Shown one piece after another: positions 17,600 to 25,748 of a stretch of DNA of 64,000 bases (position 1 is its first letter; every line of letters starts with the position of its first letter). The notes under the pieces are model-generated. The model ran no database searches. It was given only the letters and a program-made list of their open reading frames with translations, and was not told the origin of the DNA. The DNA is taken from positions 74,645 to 138,644 of the forward strand of contig NZ_CAJTQJ010000002.1 of the NCBI RefSeq assembly GCF_910578695.1. Reading direction: 5' to 3'. The stretch comes from an uncultured Brachyspira sp. GTDB taxonomy: Bacteria; Spirochaetota; Brachyspiria; Brachyspirales; Brachyspiraceae. The translations under genes and the position numbers were made by a program.

Positions 17600-18754
17600 T
17601 TATTTTAGTTTTTCAATATCACTTATATTGAGTTTAGTAATTCTTAATTCATCAAATATATTATTATAATACAAAATATAAAAATAAGGATATTGTGCCG
17701 ATTTTAATCTTATACTGCCGCTGCTTGTTCCCAAAACAGATAAATCTATTATTCTATTATCTGTAAATAAATATTTATTTCCATTCTCTTTAGTATATAA
17801 AACCATAGTTTGTGCAGCATAATCCAAATCTGAATCCATTGAAATTATATTTTCATTTTCTGAAACTATTATGCCGTTTGTAAATACTCCGTCATAGAAT
17901 CTTGTATAATTAATAGTTTTATTATCATCTTTTTTAAGGTATATTATATTAAATCTATTATGCTCTTCATAATTGACGCAATAAATACTTGAATTAGTTA
18001 CTATAGCTTTATCATCAAAAAATTTAAATGCTGTATTAGTCTTTCTTGAACCATAAAGTATATTCCCTGTTTCATATTCATGCAGATAAAGAGCATATCC
18101 GTCTTTTTCAGCAACAGGATAAACGCTGTCAACTATTTTATTTGTATAAATAAAATCGGAAAAAAAATTATCCCTATAAAATCTTGATACAGATAATATG
18201 CCTCTGTTATCTATAAAAAATAGAGTAGGATAATCGAATGCAGACATTACCAATTTTAAATCTAAAATTTTTCTATTTTGACTTAAATCCATAGCATAAT
18301 TATTAAAAGTACCTGAATTATTATTGGCATATAATATTTTATTTGCTTTACTATATGATACATGAATATTTCTATTATTAAGTGCTATAGTAATTAAATT
18401 CCCAAGCTCTCTATTATTATCTAATATAATTCTATTGAATTTTCCATCCTTTCCTGTAACATATACAGCAGTATTAAGCAAATTATCATAATATGAAAAA
18501 TGCACATTATTCATATTATCTATAAATAATCCGCTTATATAAGGTTCATCTCTAAGTGAAGCTATAGACCAAGTATCAAGAGTTTCAAAGCTGCTCATTC
18601 TAATATAATGCCTTGTAATAGGAGGGGCATCTTTTATAATTTCTTTTTGATACTGTGCATTAAGCTTATATATATTAATATTATTATAGAAACTATATAT
18701 TAATATTATTATAAAAGCAGTAAATACACTATTTCTTTTTAGATTTTTTAACAT
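17600..18754 (-). CDS. Exported or membrane-anchored protein, probably beta-propeller
   Basis: A 384-residue protein that I cannot name. It begins with Lys/Arg residues and one hydrophobic stretch (about 11-24, FTAFIIILIYSFYN), a signal peptide or N-terminal anchor without a lipobox. The remainder is beta-rich with recurring units such as PYISGLFIDNMNNVHFSYYD, NRNIHVSYSKANKILYA and YPTLFFIDNRGILSVSRFY, the spacing seen in BNR/NHL-like propeller blades. The start overlaps the last 26 bases of the GlmU-like gene in another frame, so expression is probably coupled. The context suggests an envelope function, but that is inference only. Confidence 0.6.
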   Translation of the reverse strand: MLKNLKRNSVFTAFIIILIYSFYNNINIYKLNAQYQKEIIKDAPPITRHYIRMSSFETLDTWSIASLRDEPYISGLFIDNMNNVHFSYYDNLLNTAVYVTGKDGKFNRIILDNNRELGNLITIALNNRNIHVSYSKANKILYANNNSGTFNNYAMDLSQNRKILDLKLVMSAFDYPTLFFIDNRGILSVSRFYRDNFFSDFIYTNKIVDSVYPVAEKDGYALYLHEYETGNILYGSRKTNTAFKFFDDKAIVTNSSIYCVNYEEHNRFNIIYLKKDDNKTINYTRFYDGVFTNGIIVSENENIISMDSDLDYAAQTMVLYTKENGNKYLFTDNRIIDLSVLGTSSGSIRLKSAQYPYFYILYYNNIFDELRITKLNISDIEKLK

Positions 18755-20264
18755 CTTCTATTTTTACAACAGATTCAGCACCTTCTTCTTTAGGTCTTAT
18801 AAATCTGCATTTTATTATATTTCCTTTTTTATCAAGCAATGCTTTTATATGGGAATAATAAAATATACAATGTTCTATATATGCATTATCATCAACTATA
18901 GAACCGTATAAATAACTTACACCTTTAATAAGCACATTAGAGCCGATATTAACAGGGTGATTATCGCTTCCTGTAATATTAACTCCTCTCTCTATAGCTG
19001 TATTTTTGCCTATATAAACATTTCCTTTAATCTGATTTCCTGAGTATATTTTTACATTATCTTCTAATACAAGCTTCTGATTTTCTAAACAAGAGAGAAG
19101 TACATTATCATCAATATATGCATTTTCTCCAAGATATACATTACCTTCTATCTTTGCTCCGTGAGATATTGTAACTCCGTAATTAAGAGTAACTCCCTTT
19201 CCAATATAAGCACCTTTGCCGATATATATATCAAGAGGCTTCTCATCTTTATCTATCTCAAGTATCTGTTCTACTACACTGTAATCTATAAAAAAATCTT
19301 CTCCGTCATATATTGTAATTATATTTTTAAGTTTATTATATACATTAGATCTGGCTATAGATTCCATTTCTTTAAGAACTGTTTTATCATTAAATCCCAA
19401 AACTACTCTGCTGTCTTTAGGCATATAAGTAGATATTGATAAATTATTATTAATAAAAATTTCTATCAAATCAGTCAGATAAAGTTCATTTTGTGCATTA
19501 TTAGACTCCAATTTTTCTATAAGCTCTTCTAAAGGCTTCATTTTAAATCCGTATATGCCGGCTACATATTCATTAAAATTATCCAAAAGCTCATCTTTTT
19601 CATAAGAAAATTTTTCATCTTTATATACTTTATAAAGCTTGTCATCTTCCTTCATAGCAAGTATATCTTTATATTCAATAACTCCTATAACATTACCCTG
19701 AGAGCCCTGCCTATATTTGCTTTTTTGTCCGTCATAAGTTAATCCTCTGGCTCTTAATATTCTTCCGTAATAGTTGCCGCCTTTAGGACCGTCATACATA
19801 GCAGTCATAACTATCATATCAGTTTTTGATTTTAAGAATTCCTGATGAAACTCTTTCATAGTATCAGAATCTATAAGTCCCATATCAGCATATATTACAT
19901 AGCAGTATTTTATATTTTTTAAATCGCTTTTATCAAGACCTATTTTTACAGCATGCCCCGTACCCCTTTGTTCTTTTTGATATGCAAAATTTGTACTAGA
20001 CTGCTTTCCTACAGCATTAGCAACATCAAGTGCCTTTATTCCTACCACTATGGTAATATTACTTTTAAGTATTCCGTTTCTGACAGCAAGTCTAACTCTT
20101 TCTATACTAGGAACTCCCCATATAGTATGAAGCATCTTAGATGTAGAACTTTTTATTCTTTTACCATGACCTGCAGCTAATATTATCACTAAAGTATCAT
20201 TCTTTGAAAATTTTGATGATAATGAAGCAAGAGCATTCTCAATTTCAACAGCATTTTTTTCCAT
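18729..20264 (-). CDS. GlmU-like sugar-phosphate nucleotidyltransferase with left-handed beta-helix
   Basis: The N-terminal nucleotidyltransferase domain has the signature LAAGHGKRIKSSTSKMLH (consensus LAAGxGTRMxSxxPKVLH) and YADMGLID as the metal-binding loop. A hexapeptide-repeat beta-helix follows from about residue 330 (AYIGKGVTLNYGVTISHGAK and so on). This suggests UDP-GlcNAc pyrophosphorylase activity for peptidoglycan or LOS precursors. At about 511 residues it is longer than the usual 450-460, and the acetyltransferase active-site signature of GlmU is not obvious, so the second activity is uncertain. I start at the ATG at 20264, eight bases after GGGAG; an in-frame TTG four codons earlier would place the ribosome site inside the gene. 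Confidence 0.75.
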   Translation of the reverse strand: MEKNAVEIENALASLSSKFSKNDTLVIILAAGHGKRIKSSTSKMLHTIWGVPSIERVRLAVRNGILKSNITIVVGIKALDVANAVGKQSSTNFAYQKEQRGTGHAVKIGLDKSDLKNIKYCYVIYADMGLIDSDTMKEFHQEFLKSKTDMIVMTAMYDGPKGGNYYGRILRARGLTYDGQKSKYRQGSQGNVIGVIEYKDILAMKEDDKLYKVYKDEKFSYEKDELLDNFNEYVAGIYGFKMKPLEELIEKLESNNAQNELYLTDLIEIFINNNLSISTYMPKDSRVVLGFNDKTVLKEMESIARSNVYNKLKNIITIYDGEDFFIDYSVVEQILEIDKDEKPLDIYIGKGAYIGKGVTLNYGVTISHGAKIEGNVYLGENAYIDDNVLLSCLENQKLVLEDNVKIYSGNQIKGNVYIGKNTAIERGVNITGSDNHPVNIGSNVLIKGVSYLYGSIVDDNAYIEHCIFYYSHIKALLDKKGNIIKCRFIRPKEEGAESVVKIEDVKKSKKK

Positions 20265-20286
20265 AGGAACTCCCAATTATAATATT

Positions 20287-20859
20287 TTATTTTTTATTTT
20301 GTTTATTTGTATATATTTGTTCAAATACAGGTTTTCTTATGTTTAAAGCTTTGGAATAAAAATCTGATGTAATAGTATTTGTTTTTGGTATATTATTATA
20401 TAATTCTTTTTTATCTAGCTCTTTTTTATCTAATTCTTCTTTATCTATTTTTTCTTTTGCCTTTAAAATATCTTCTAAACTATTTTTTTTATAATTATTT
20501 GGAAGGAATGTATTTTTACTGTCTAATTCTAATTTATCATTTTTATTATCATTAAAAGCATCATCTTCTTTAAGCCATTTTCTCAAAACTTTAACTACAG
20601 ATTCAGATAATTTACTCAATTTTTGCTTGGCTCTGACATTTCCGCCTAAATTTGAATCTTCTCTCATTATGAATTTATATAACTGCATAGCTTTTATTAT
20701 ATTTTTTTTTTCAAAATTATAATAATCTGCTATTTTTTCTATACCTCCGTAATAAGAGGCTGTAAGATAGCATCTGTAAGCACCTTCTATATCTTTTTGA
20801 TTGAAAAGTTCATTGCCTTTTCTTACTAATGCACTTCTTGTAGAATCTTTTATTTCCAT
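20287..20859 (-). CDS. Sel1/TPR-like conserved hypothetical protein
   Basis: A 190-residue soluble protein. Residues about 10-75 are helical with a TPR/Sel1 feel (GNELFNQKDIEGAYRCYLTA, then AMQLYKFIMRED). The second half is low-complexity and charged, with a short in-frame tandem repeat KEELDKKELDKKEL near residue 138. It heads the minus-strand envelope operon, 22 bases before the GlmU-like gene. The best promoter match ends so close to the ATG that the message would begin at or next to the start codon, and no good ribosome site is seen. No function can be assigned. Confidence 0.6.
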   Translation of the reverse strand: MEIKDSTRSALVRKGNELFNQKDIEGAYRCYLTASYYGGIEKIADYYNFEKKNIIKAMQLYKFIMREDSNLGGNVRAKQKLSKLSESVVKVLRKWLKEDDAFNDNKNDKLELDSKNTFLPNNYKKNSLEDILKAKEKIDKEELDKKELDKKELYNNIPKTNTITSDFYSKALNIRKPVFEQIYTNKQNKK

Positions 20860-20865
20860 ATTCTT

Positions 20866-20893
20866 ATTATATACCTATATATAAAAACTTCAA
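20866..20893 (-). promoter_or_regulatory. Candidate promoter of the envelope operon, possibly leaderless
   Basis: On the minus strand TTGAAG (20888-20893), a 16-base spacer and TATAAT (20866-20871) lie directly before the ATG at 20859. The expected start point is at the A of that ATG. The -10 box is perfect, but chance TATAAT matches are common in such AT-rich DNA. Confidence 0.4.
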
Positions 20894-20934
20894 GACTAAT
20901 TTAATAAATATATTATGTTAAATTAGTTTTTATT

Positions 20935-22320
20935 CTATAAATGCAGTTTCATTTCTCTTATCATACTGCTTGCAAGAATTATAGACAATAAAAAAGTTAA
21001 AAAATCAGCAAAAGGCTGTGCTGCCGCTATACCATTAATATAAAATATTTTAGAAAAAATAAATATTATCGGTATAAAAAATATTCCCTGTTTTGCTAAT
21101 GCTAAAATTGATGCTCTTATAGTTTTTCTGGCAGTTTGAAGCATCATACTTGATATTACAATAATTCCCCATAATGGAATAGTTAATGCCTGATATTTTA
21201 AAGCTTTAATTGAAACATCAATTAATACTGAATCTTCATCATTAAATAAATATACTATTGCTTCGGAGTTTATAAATATTATTGAGGCAGATATTAATAA
21301 TGCAATTGCTGAAACTTTAATGCAGAAATAAAATGCCTTTATAACCCTATCATATTTTTTTGCTCCGTAATTAAATCCGCATACAGGCTGAAATCCCTGT
21401 CCGAAACCTACAACTGCAGAATTAGTAAACATAGAAACTCTATTTACTATAGACATAGCGGCTACTACAGAATCGCCGAATGATGCAGATATGATATTTA
21501 GAAATGCAGTTGAAAAGCTAGATATACCCTGTCTAAATAGACTTGGAAGCCCGCCTATTATTATAGATTTATATTTTTGTATGCTTGGAGAAAAATTATT
21601 TAATTTTATAGGCAATGTGCCCCATACATTAGTACCTATAAGAAGTATTAAAAAGCCCGCAAACTGACTTATTATAGTTGATATTGCTGCTCCTTTTATT
21701 CCCATAGAAAAATAAAATATAAAAATAGGGTCTAATATTATATTAAGCAATGCTCCTGTTGTTAAGCCTATCATAGCAAATAATGCATTTCCCTGAAGTC
21801 TCAATTGATTGTTAAGCACTAAAGAGGCTGTCATATACGGAGCACCTATTAATATATATTTCATATAAATTATAGAGTAGGGCAATATTGTTTCTGTAGA
21901 ACCAAGCATAATAGCTAAAGGCTTAATAAAAATCAATCCTAATACTAATATTACAAATCCTGCTATCATAGCTGATAAAAATCCTGTAGCAGCCATTTTT
22001 GATGCTTTATCTATTTCTCTAGCACCAAGTTTAATAGATATATAATTTCCTGAGCCATGTCCGAAGAAAAATCCTATAGCCTGTATTATCGACATCATAG
22101 GAAATACTATTCCTACTGCTGCTGTTGATTGTGTATTTATTTTACTTACAAAAAAAGTATCAGCCATATTATAAAAAGATGTTGTAAGCATACTTATTAT
22201 AGTTGGTATAGCCATTTTTATAACTAGGATTTCTATATTTGATTCTGTCAATTGCTTAAATTTTTTATTCTGCCTTTCAGTTTCTTTTTTTATATCATAA
22301 TCAGAAATCATAATTTCCAT
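20935..22320 (-). CDS. MATE-family multidrug/toxin efflux transporter
   Basis: A 461-residue integral membrane antiporter, normal length for the family, with about twelve hydrophobic helices arranged as two MatE halves. The first half is recognisable by MAIPTIISMLTTSFYNMADT and GIVFPMMSIIQAIGFFFGHG; the second begins near residue 255 with GGLPSLFRQGISSFSTAF and contains FGQGFQPVCGFNYGA, a conserved MATE segment. The substrate is unknown. Start: the ATG at 22320, or more likely the in-frame ATG at 22311 preceded by GGA. Its upstream region is the insertion point of the IS, which begins 45 bases from the start codon. Confidence 0.88.
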   Translation of the reverse strand: MEIMISDYDIKKETERQNKKFKQLTESNIEILVIKMAIPTIISMLTTSFYNMADTFFVSKINTQSTAAVGIVFPMMSIIQAIGFFFGHGSGNYISIKLGAREIDKASKMAATGFLSAMIAGFVILVLGLIFIKPLAIMLGSTETILPYSIIYMKYILIGAPYMTASLVLNNQLRLQGNALFAMIGLTTGALLNIILDPIFIFYFSMGIKGAAISTIISQFAGFLILLIGTNVWGTLPIKLNNFSPSIQKYKSIIIGGLPSLFRQGISSFSTAFLNIISASFGDSVVAAMSIVNRVSMFTNSAVVGFGQGFQPVCGFNYGAKKYDRVIKAFYFCIKVSAIALLISASIIFINSEAIVYLFNDEDSVLIDVSIKALKYQALTIPLWGIIVISSMMLQTARKTIRASILALAKQGIFFIPIIFIFSKIFYINGIAAAQPFADFLTFLLSIILASSMIREMKLHL

Positions 22321-22350
22321 TATAATATTTTTTTATATAAATTCAATATC

Positions 22351-22365
22351 ATTTTTTAATTGACT
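22351..22365. repeat. 15-bp target-site duplication, left copy
   Basis: The sequence ATTTTTTAATTGACT directly abuts the left end of the insertion sequence. It is identical over all 15 bases to the copy at 23401-23415 that abuts the right end. Confidence 0.8.
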
Positions 22366-22411
22366 TGTTTAGGAGTATGAGTTTTTGGACATTTTTTAAT
22401 ATAAAAAAAGC

Positions 22412-22459
22412 AGTATCCTTGTTATAATATTTTTGAATAGAAAACAAATAAAGGATACT
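22412..22459 (+). promoter_or_regulatory. Inverted repeat that can cover the transposase ribosome-binding site
   Basis: AGTATCCTT (22412-22420) is the exact complement of AAGGATACT (22451-22459), which contains the Shine-Dalgarno sequence of the transposase ATG at 22463. A TATAAT (22423-22428) lies between the arms. RNA started there would contain only the right arm, while read-through RNA from outside would contain both and could fold over the ribosome site. Confidence 0.5.
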
Positions 22460-22462
22460 ACT

Positions 22463-23398
22463 ATGAAAAAAGATTATAGCACAGAGTTTAAATTATTTAT
22501 AGTCCAAGGAGCATTAAAAACTAAAAATATTAAAATATTATTAAAAAAATATTCTATAGCCAAATCTACTTTTTATACTTGGCTTAAGAAATATAAAAAT
22601 ACTGGAACTGTTATTAATCTTAGCACTAGACCAAAAACTTCCACAAATATCTTTGATAATCAAAAAGCTATTAATTTAATTATTAAACTCTATACTGAAG
22701 AATATCGAGGAAAACATTATATTAAAGAATATTTAAATCGTGAAGGAATTAAAATAGGTGTTACTGCTGTTGAGAATGTGCTAAAAAGAAGTAATCTCTG
22801 GAGATATAAAATAAAAAAGAAAAAGAAGCGATATGATAAAATTAAATTTGTCTCTAAAATAGAAAAAGAGGGAAAAATAGTTCAAATAGACACTAAATAT
22901 ATCAAATTAGGGAGAAAAACAGTTTATCAATTTACTGCTGTTGATTTAGCTACACGTTATAGTTGGAGGCAAATCTATGAAGATAAAACACCTTCTAGTG
23001 CTTTATCTTTCTTGAAATATGTCTTAAAAACTTCACCTTTTAAGATACAATCCGTACAAACAGATAATGGATTGGAATATACTTATCGATGTATTAATAC
23101 TTCTAAAATGAATATTTTTGATGAATATTGTTTGAAAAATAAATTACAACGAAGATATATTCCTATCGCTACTCCAAGATACAATGGTGTAGTAGAGAGA
23201 GTACATGGTATAGATGAAAAGGAATTTTATTCGAGATTAAATAAAAATATAACTGTAGAATTATTAAGAGAAAAATTAAAAGAATATACACATTTTTATA
23301 ATAACCAAAGATTGATTTCTTCTCTAGGATATATTACTATCAAAGATAGAATCAAAAATATTATGGAAAGGAAAAGTACAATATCTATGGCTCCATGA
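22463..23398 (+). CDS. DDE transposase of the insertion sequence
   Basis: A 311-residue transposase. The N-terminal helix-turn-helix (KKYSIAKSTFYTWLKKYKNT, about residues 25-45) recognises the ends. The rve integrase core carries the acidic triad: Asp in VQIDTKYI near residue 143, Asp in VQTDNGLEY near 201 and Glu in YNGVVERVHG near 245. I start at the ATG preceded by AAGGAT; the frame is open back to a TTG at 22433 but without a ribosome site. The TGA stop lies inside the right terminal repeat. No frameshift or internal stop is seen. Confidence 0.88.
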   Translation: MKKDYSTEFKLFIVQGALKTKNIKILLKKYSIAKSTFYTWLKKYKNTGTVINLSTRPKTSTNIFDNQKAINLIIKLYTEEYRGKHYIKEYLNREGIKIGVTAVENVLKRSNLWRYKIKKKKKRYDKIKFVSKIEKEGKIVQIDTKYIKLGRKTVYQFTAVDLATRYSWRQIYEDKTPSSALSFLKYVLKTSPFKIQSVQTDNGLEYTYRCINTSKMNIFDEYCLKNKLQRRYIPIATPRYNGVVERVHGIDEKEFYSRLNKNITVELLREKLKEYTHFYNNQRLISSLGYITIKDRIKNIMERKSTISMAP

Positions 23399-23400
23399 CA

Positions 23401-23415
23401 ATTTTTTAATTGACT
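23401..23415. repeat. 15-bp target-site duplication, right copy
   Basis: The sequence ATTTTTTAATTGACT immediately follows the right end of the insertion sequence and is identical to 22351-22365. Its last six bases, TTGACT, may also serve as the -35 box for metF. Confidence 0.8.
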
Positions 23416-23437
23416 TTTTTTATTTTTTTAGTAGGAT
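23410..23437 (+). promoter_or_regulatory. Candidate promoter of metF at the IS junction
   Basis: TTGACT (23410-23415, inside the target duplication), a 16-base spacer and TAGGAT (23432-23437) stand about 33 bases before the metF ATG. The -10 box is weak (four of six). Confidence 0.3.
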
Positions 23438-23470
23438 ATTAACATAATATTTAGGATACTATTTTTTAAT

Positions 23471-24394
23471 ATGGATAATTATGTAGAAAATTTTATAAAA
23501 AAATTAGAAGATAAGGATAAATATACTTTTACCTTAGAAATATCGCCTCAGGCTAAATATGATTTAGGATACATAGAAGAAAAAATTAATGCTTCAGGAA
23601 TATCTGATTATGCAGACAGTTTTGTCATAACAGATTCGCCGTCTGCAAACTTAAAAATATCATCAATACTAGCAGCATTGCAGTTAAAACAAAGGCTAAA
23701 TAATAATAAACCATTCATTATAACACAAACTATGAGAGATAAAAACTCAATAGCTTTGCAAAATGATTTAATAGGTGCAAATTATTTTGATATAAGAATG
23801 ATACTTGCAGTTACAGGAGATGCTGTATCTAAAGGAAATCAAAAACAAGCTAAAGCAGTATTTGAAGGAAGCTCTGAATTATTAGTAAATATAATAAGAA
23901 ATTTAAACAAAGGAAAAAGTTTAGGGGAGTTTGCTTTTAAAGAAAAATTAAAGCCTATATATCCTTTTTGCGTAATAAACAGCTATGCTAAAGATAATGA
24001 CAGTTTGAAAGTAAGGCTTGCTAAAAAAGCAAATTCAGGAGTAAAAGCAATATTTACCCAGCCTATATATGAATCTGAGAGATTAGAGTTTTTATTAGAA
24101 TGTATTGATGAACTTCCATTAAAAGAAAAGCCTATATTAGTGGCAGGATTTTTTCCTATATTTACTTATAAAACAGCATACTTTATATATTATAAACTTC
24201 AGGGGGCTTATATACCTGAAACTTGGCTTAATAAATTAAAAAAAGCAAGCGATAAATCTCCTGAAGAAGAAAAAAAAACTGCATTAGAATTATCAGTTAA
24301 TTTATTTAATGATATGATAAAGATTCATAAAAAAATGCATATAATGAGTATGAATAATTATGACTTTGTCGTTGATTTATTAAAAAATATTTGA
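23471..24394 (+). CDS. metF: Methylenetetrahydrofolate reductase family protein
   Basis: Reduces 5,10-methylene-THF to 5-methyl-THF, the methyl donor for MetH. The 307-residue length matches the bacterial enzyme. Seen are FTLEISPQAKYD near residue 20 (the Glu of this strand is the usual catalytic position), VTDSPSAN-like VITDSPSAN, a flavin-site region ILAVTGDA near 117 and GVKAIFTQPIYE near 195. It is somewhat divergent from E. coli MetF, so the family call is firmer than the gene name. No strong ribosome site is adjacent; AGGAT is 14-18 bases upstream. The split MetH genes 1.4-6 kb away fit a shared pathway. Confidence 0.8.
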   Translation: MDNYVENFIKKLEDKDKYTFTLEISPQAKYDLGYIEEKINASGISDYADSFVITDSPSANLKISSILAALQLKQRLNNNKPFIITQTMRDKNSIALQNDLIGANYFDIRMILAVTGDAVSKGNQKQAKAVFEGSSELLVNIIRNLNKGKSLGEFAFKEKLKPIYPFCVINSYAKDNDSLKVRLAKKANSGVKAIFTQPIYESERLEFLLECIDELPLKEKPILVAGFFPIFTYKTAYFIYYKLQGAYIPETWLNKLKKASDKSPEEEKKTALELSVNLFNDMIKIHKKMHIMSMNNYDFVVDLLKNI

Positions 24395-24402
24395 TAATTT
24401 AT

Positions 24403-25401
24403 TTAAATTGAATCTATATTATGCGGGGTTATTATTATAGGATTCGGATTTTTATTAAAAAAAGCACCAAAATCAGAAAATCCTCCTATTGTCAGTATCA
24501 TATTTTTTCCAAGTGATAAAAGATATAAATCAAAATATACTTGATCTTCATTTCCTGTCACTTCTTCATAATCAATAGATATATTTAATTTATTTATTAT
24601 ATTATTTCTTACCCAATTCATATCATTTGAAATAAAGAAAAATTTAGGTTTTTTATCTTTTAATTTAATCATCATTTTATCTATGGATTTAAATAAATAT
24701 TTTTTGTATAAATTATCATCATTATTAAAGACTGCATATCCGCCATGAAGCTTTACATCACCTCTCCTTATATGAATTGTCACAGAAGCATCAGTTTCAG
24801 CTATTTTTTTATATATATCTAAATTCTTATCTTTTAATCTATGAAATAAATGCTTATCTAAATCAAGTTTTTCTTTAATAATATCCATATCGCATTTCAG
24901 CATTGGCGGATACCAATCAATATATAGATTTTTTCTTGTATTTAAAATTTCAGTAAAATAAGGTACAGATACATCATCATCGCATCTAAATGTGAATAAT
25001 CTTCTATATATTTCAATTTCATCTTTTGAAGCTATTTCAATATTTAAATCTGGAAAACAATTAGCCAAATCAAAAATTCTTTTCTCTTTGTTGTAAGCAT
25101 CTTTTCCATTTATATGCCAGCTTATATCATATTTTACAGTTACATCATTATAATTTTGTTTGATTGCTTCGCCAAGTATATATCTCCATAATTGACCTGC
25201 AAAACCATCACATGACCACATTATAAATACACGTTTATTTTTATTTTCTATTAAATTACTTTTATCTGTTAGATATTCAACTTTATACATTGTATTGATA
25301 ATATCATCTAAAATATTTCTAAATCCATCTCTTATATTTTTAATTGGTATTAACCAAGCTATTTTTTTGTTTACTAAATCTCTGTAATTTTTATATAACA
25401 T
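24403..25401 (-). CDS. GT11-type glycosyltransferase (alpha-1,2-fucosyltransferase-like)
   Basis: A 332-residue protein. The GT11 signature HIRRGD is present in VTIHIRRGDVKLHGGYAVF near residues 208-226; the Arg pair contacts the GDP-sugar in this family. Upstream the segment MWSCDGFAGQLWRYILGEA resembles the G-x-GN-x-F N-terminal motif with Gln in place of Asn. It ends with FFISNDMNWV and a TIGGFSDFGAFF motif near residue 310, equivalent to the conserved SSFS-W-A region. Donor and acceptor are unknown; a cell-surface glycan is likely. GAGGT precedes the ATG. It is convergent with metF (8-base gap), alone among unrelated genes. Confidence 0.75.
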   Translation of the reverse strand: MLYKNYRDLVNKKIAWLIPIKNIRDGFRNILDDIINTMYKVEYLTDKSNLIENKNKRVFIMWSCDGFAGQLWRYILGEAIKQNYNDVTVKYDISWHINGKDAYNKEKRIFDLANCFPDLNIEIASKDEIEIYRRLFTFRCDDDVSVPYFTEILNTRKNLYIDWYPPMLKCDMDIIKEKLDLDKHLFHRLKDKNLDIYKKIAETDASVTIHIRRGDVKLHGGYAVFNNDDNLYKKYLFKSIDKMMIKLKDKKPKFFFISNDMNWVRNNIINKLNISIDYEEVTGNEDQVYFDLYLLSLGKNMILTIGGFSDFGAFFNKNPNPIIITPHNIDSI

Positions 25402-25748
25402 AATATGTACCTCTAATTACTGTTATGTTTTCATACAATACTATATATTTTGAATTTTGTCAAAAATTATTTTATATTAATACATCTAATAATATACTTA
25501 TAACGATAAAAATAAAATATAAAAAATAATTTGATTTATATAAAATTAAAAATTTTATTTAAAATATTTAATATATTTTAAATACTATAATAATAATTTA
25601 AATAACTTATATATTTTCTAAATATATCATTTTTTAGTTATATACTTAGCCATTATAATTTTTATTATATAATATGTACTAATTATAGTTAACATAACAG
25701 TAATTATAGGAATAACAAATCTTATTTTACTATTAGCTTTATAAAATA
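25402..25748. other. 347-base AT-rich intergenic region
   Basis: Apart from the GT11 promoter, the region is nearly pure A/T. On the minus strand near 25627-25748 there is an open frame encoding a hydrophobic stretch (VIPIITVMLTIISTYYIIKI), but it has no acceptable start codon before an internal ATG at 25695. It could be a remnant or a tiny membrane peptide. No RNA gene was recognised. Confidence 0.4.
25435..25463 (-). promoter_or_regulatory. Sigma-70-type promoter of the GT11 gene
   Basis: On the minus strand TTGACA (perfect -35, 25458-25463), a 17-base spacer and TATTGT (25435-25440) lie about 34 bases before the ATG at 25401. Confidence 0.5.

Larger units (their letters stand above)
22366..23400 (+). 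mobile_element. Complete insertion sequence, IS481/IS3-like
   Basis: A 1035-base element with one transposase gene. Ends are TGT at 22366 and ACA at 23400. The two ends form imperfect terminal inverted repeats: 15 of the outer 25 positions match, including TGT, GGAG at positions 7-10 and TTG at 20-22. A perfect 15-base direct repeat flanks it. Single-ORF structure, length, TGT...ACA ends and long target duplication fit the IS481 group; this family call is from memory of its features. Intact ends and transposase suggest a recent, possibly active copy. Confidence 0.8.

Noticed and set aside
22433..22462. TTG start for the transposase ten codons upstream of the chosen ATG
   Set aside because: No ribosome site before the TTG, while AAGGAT stands at proper distance before the ATG at 22463.
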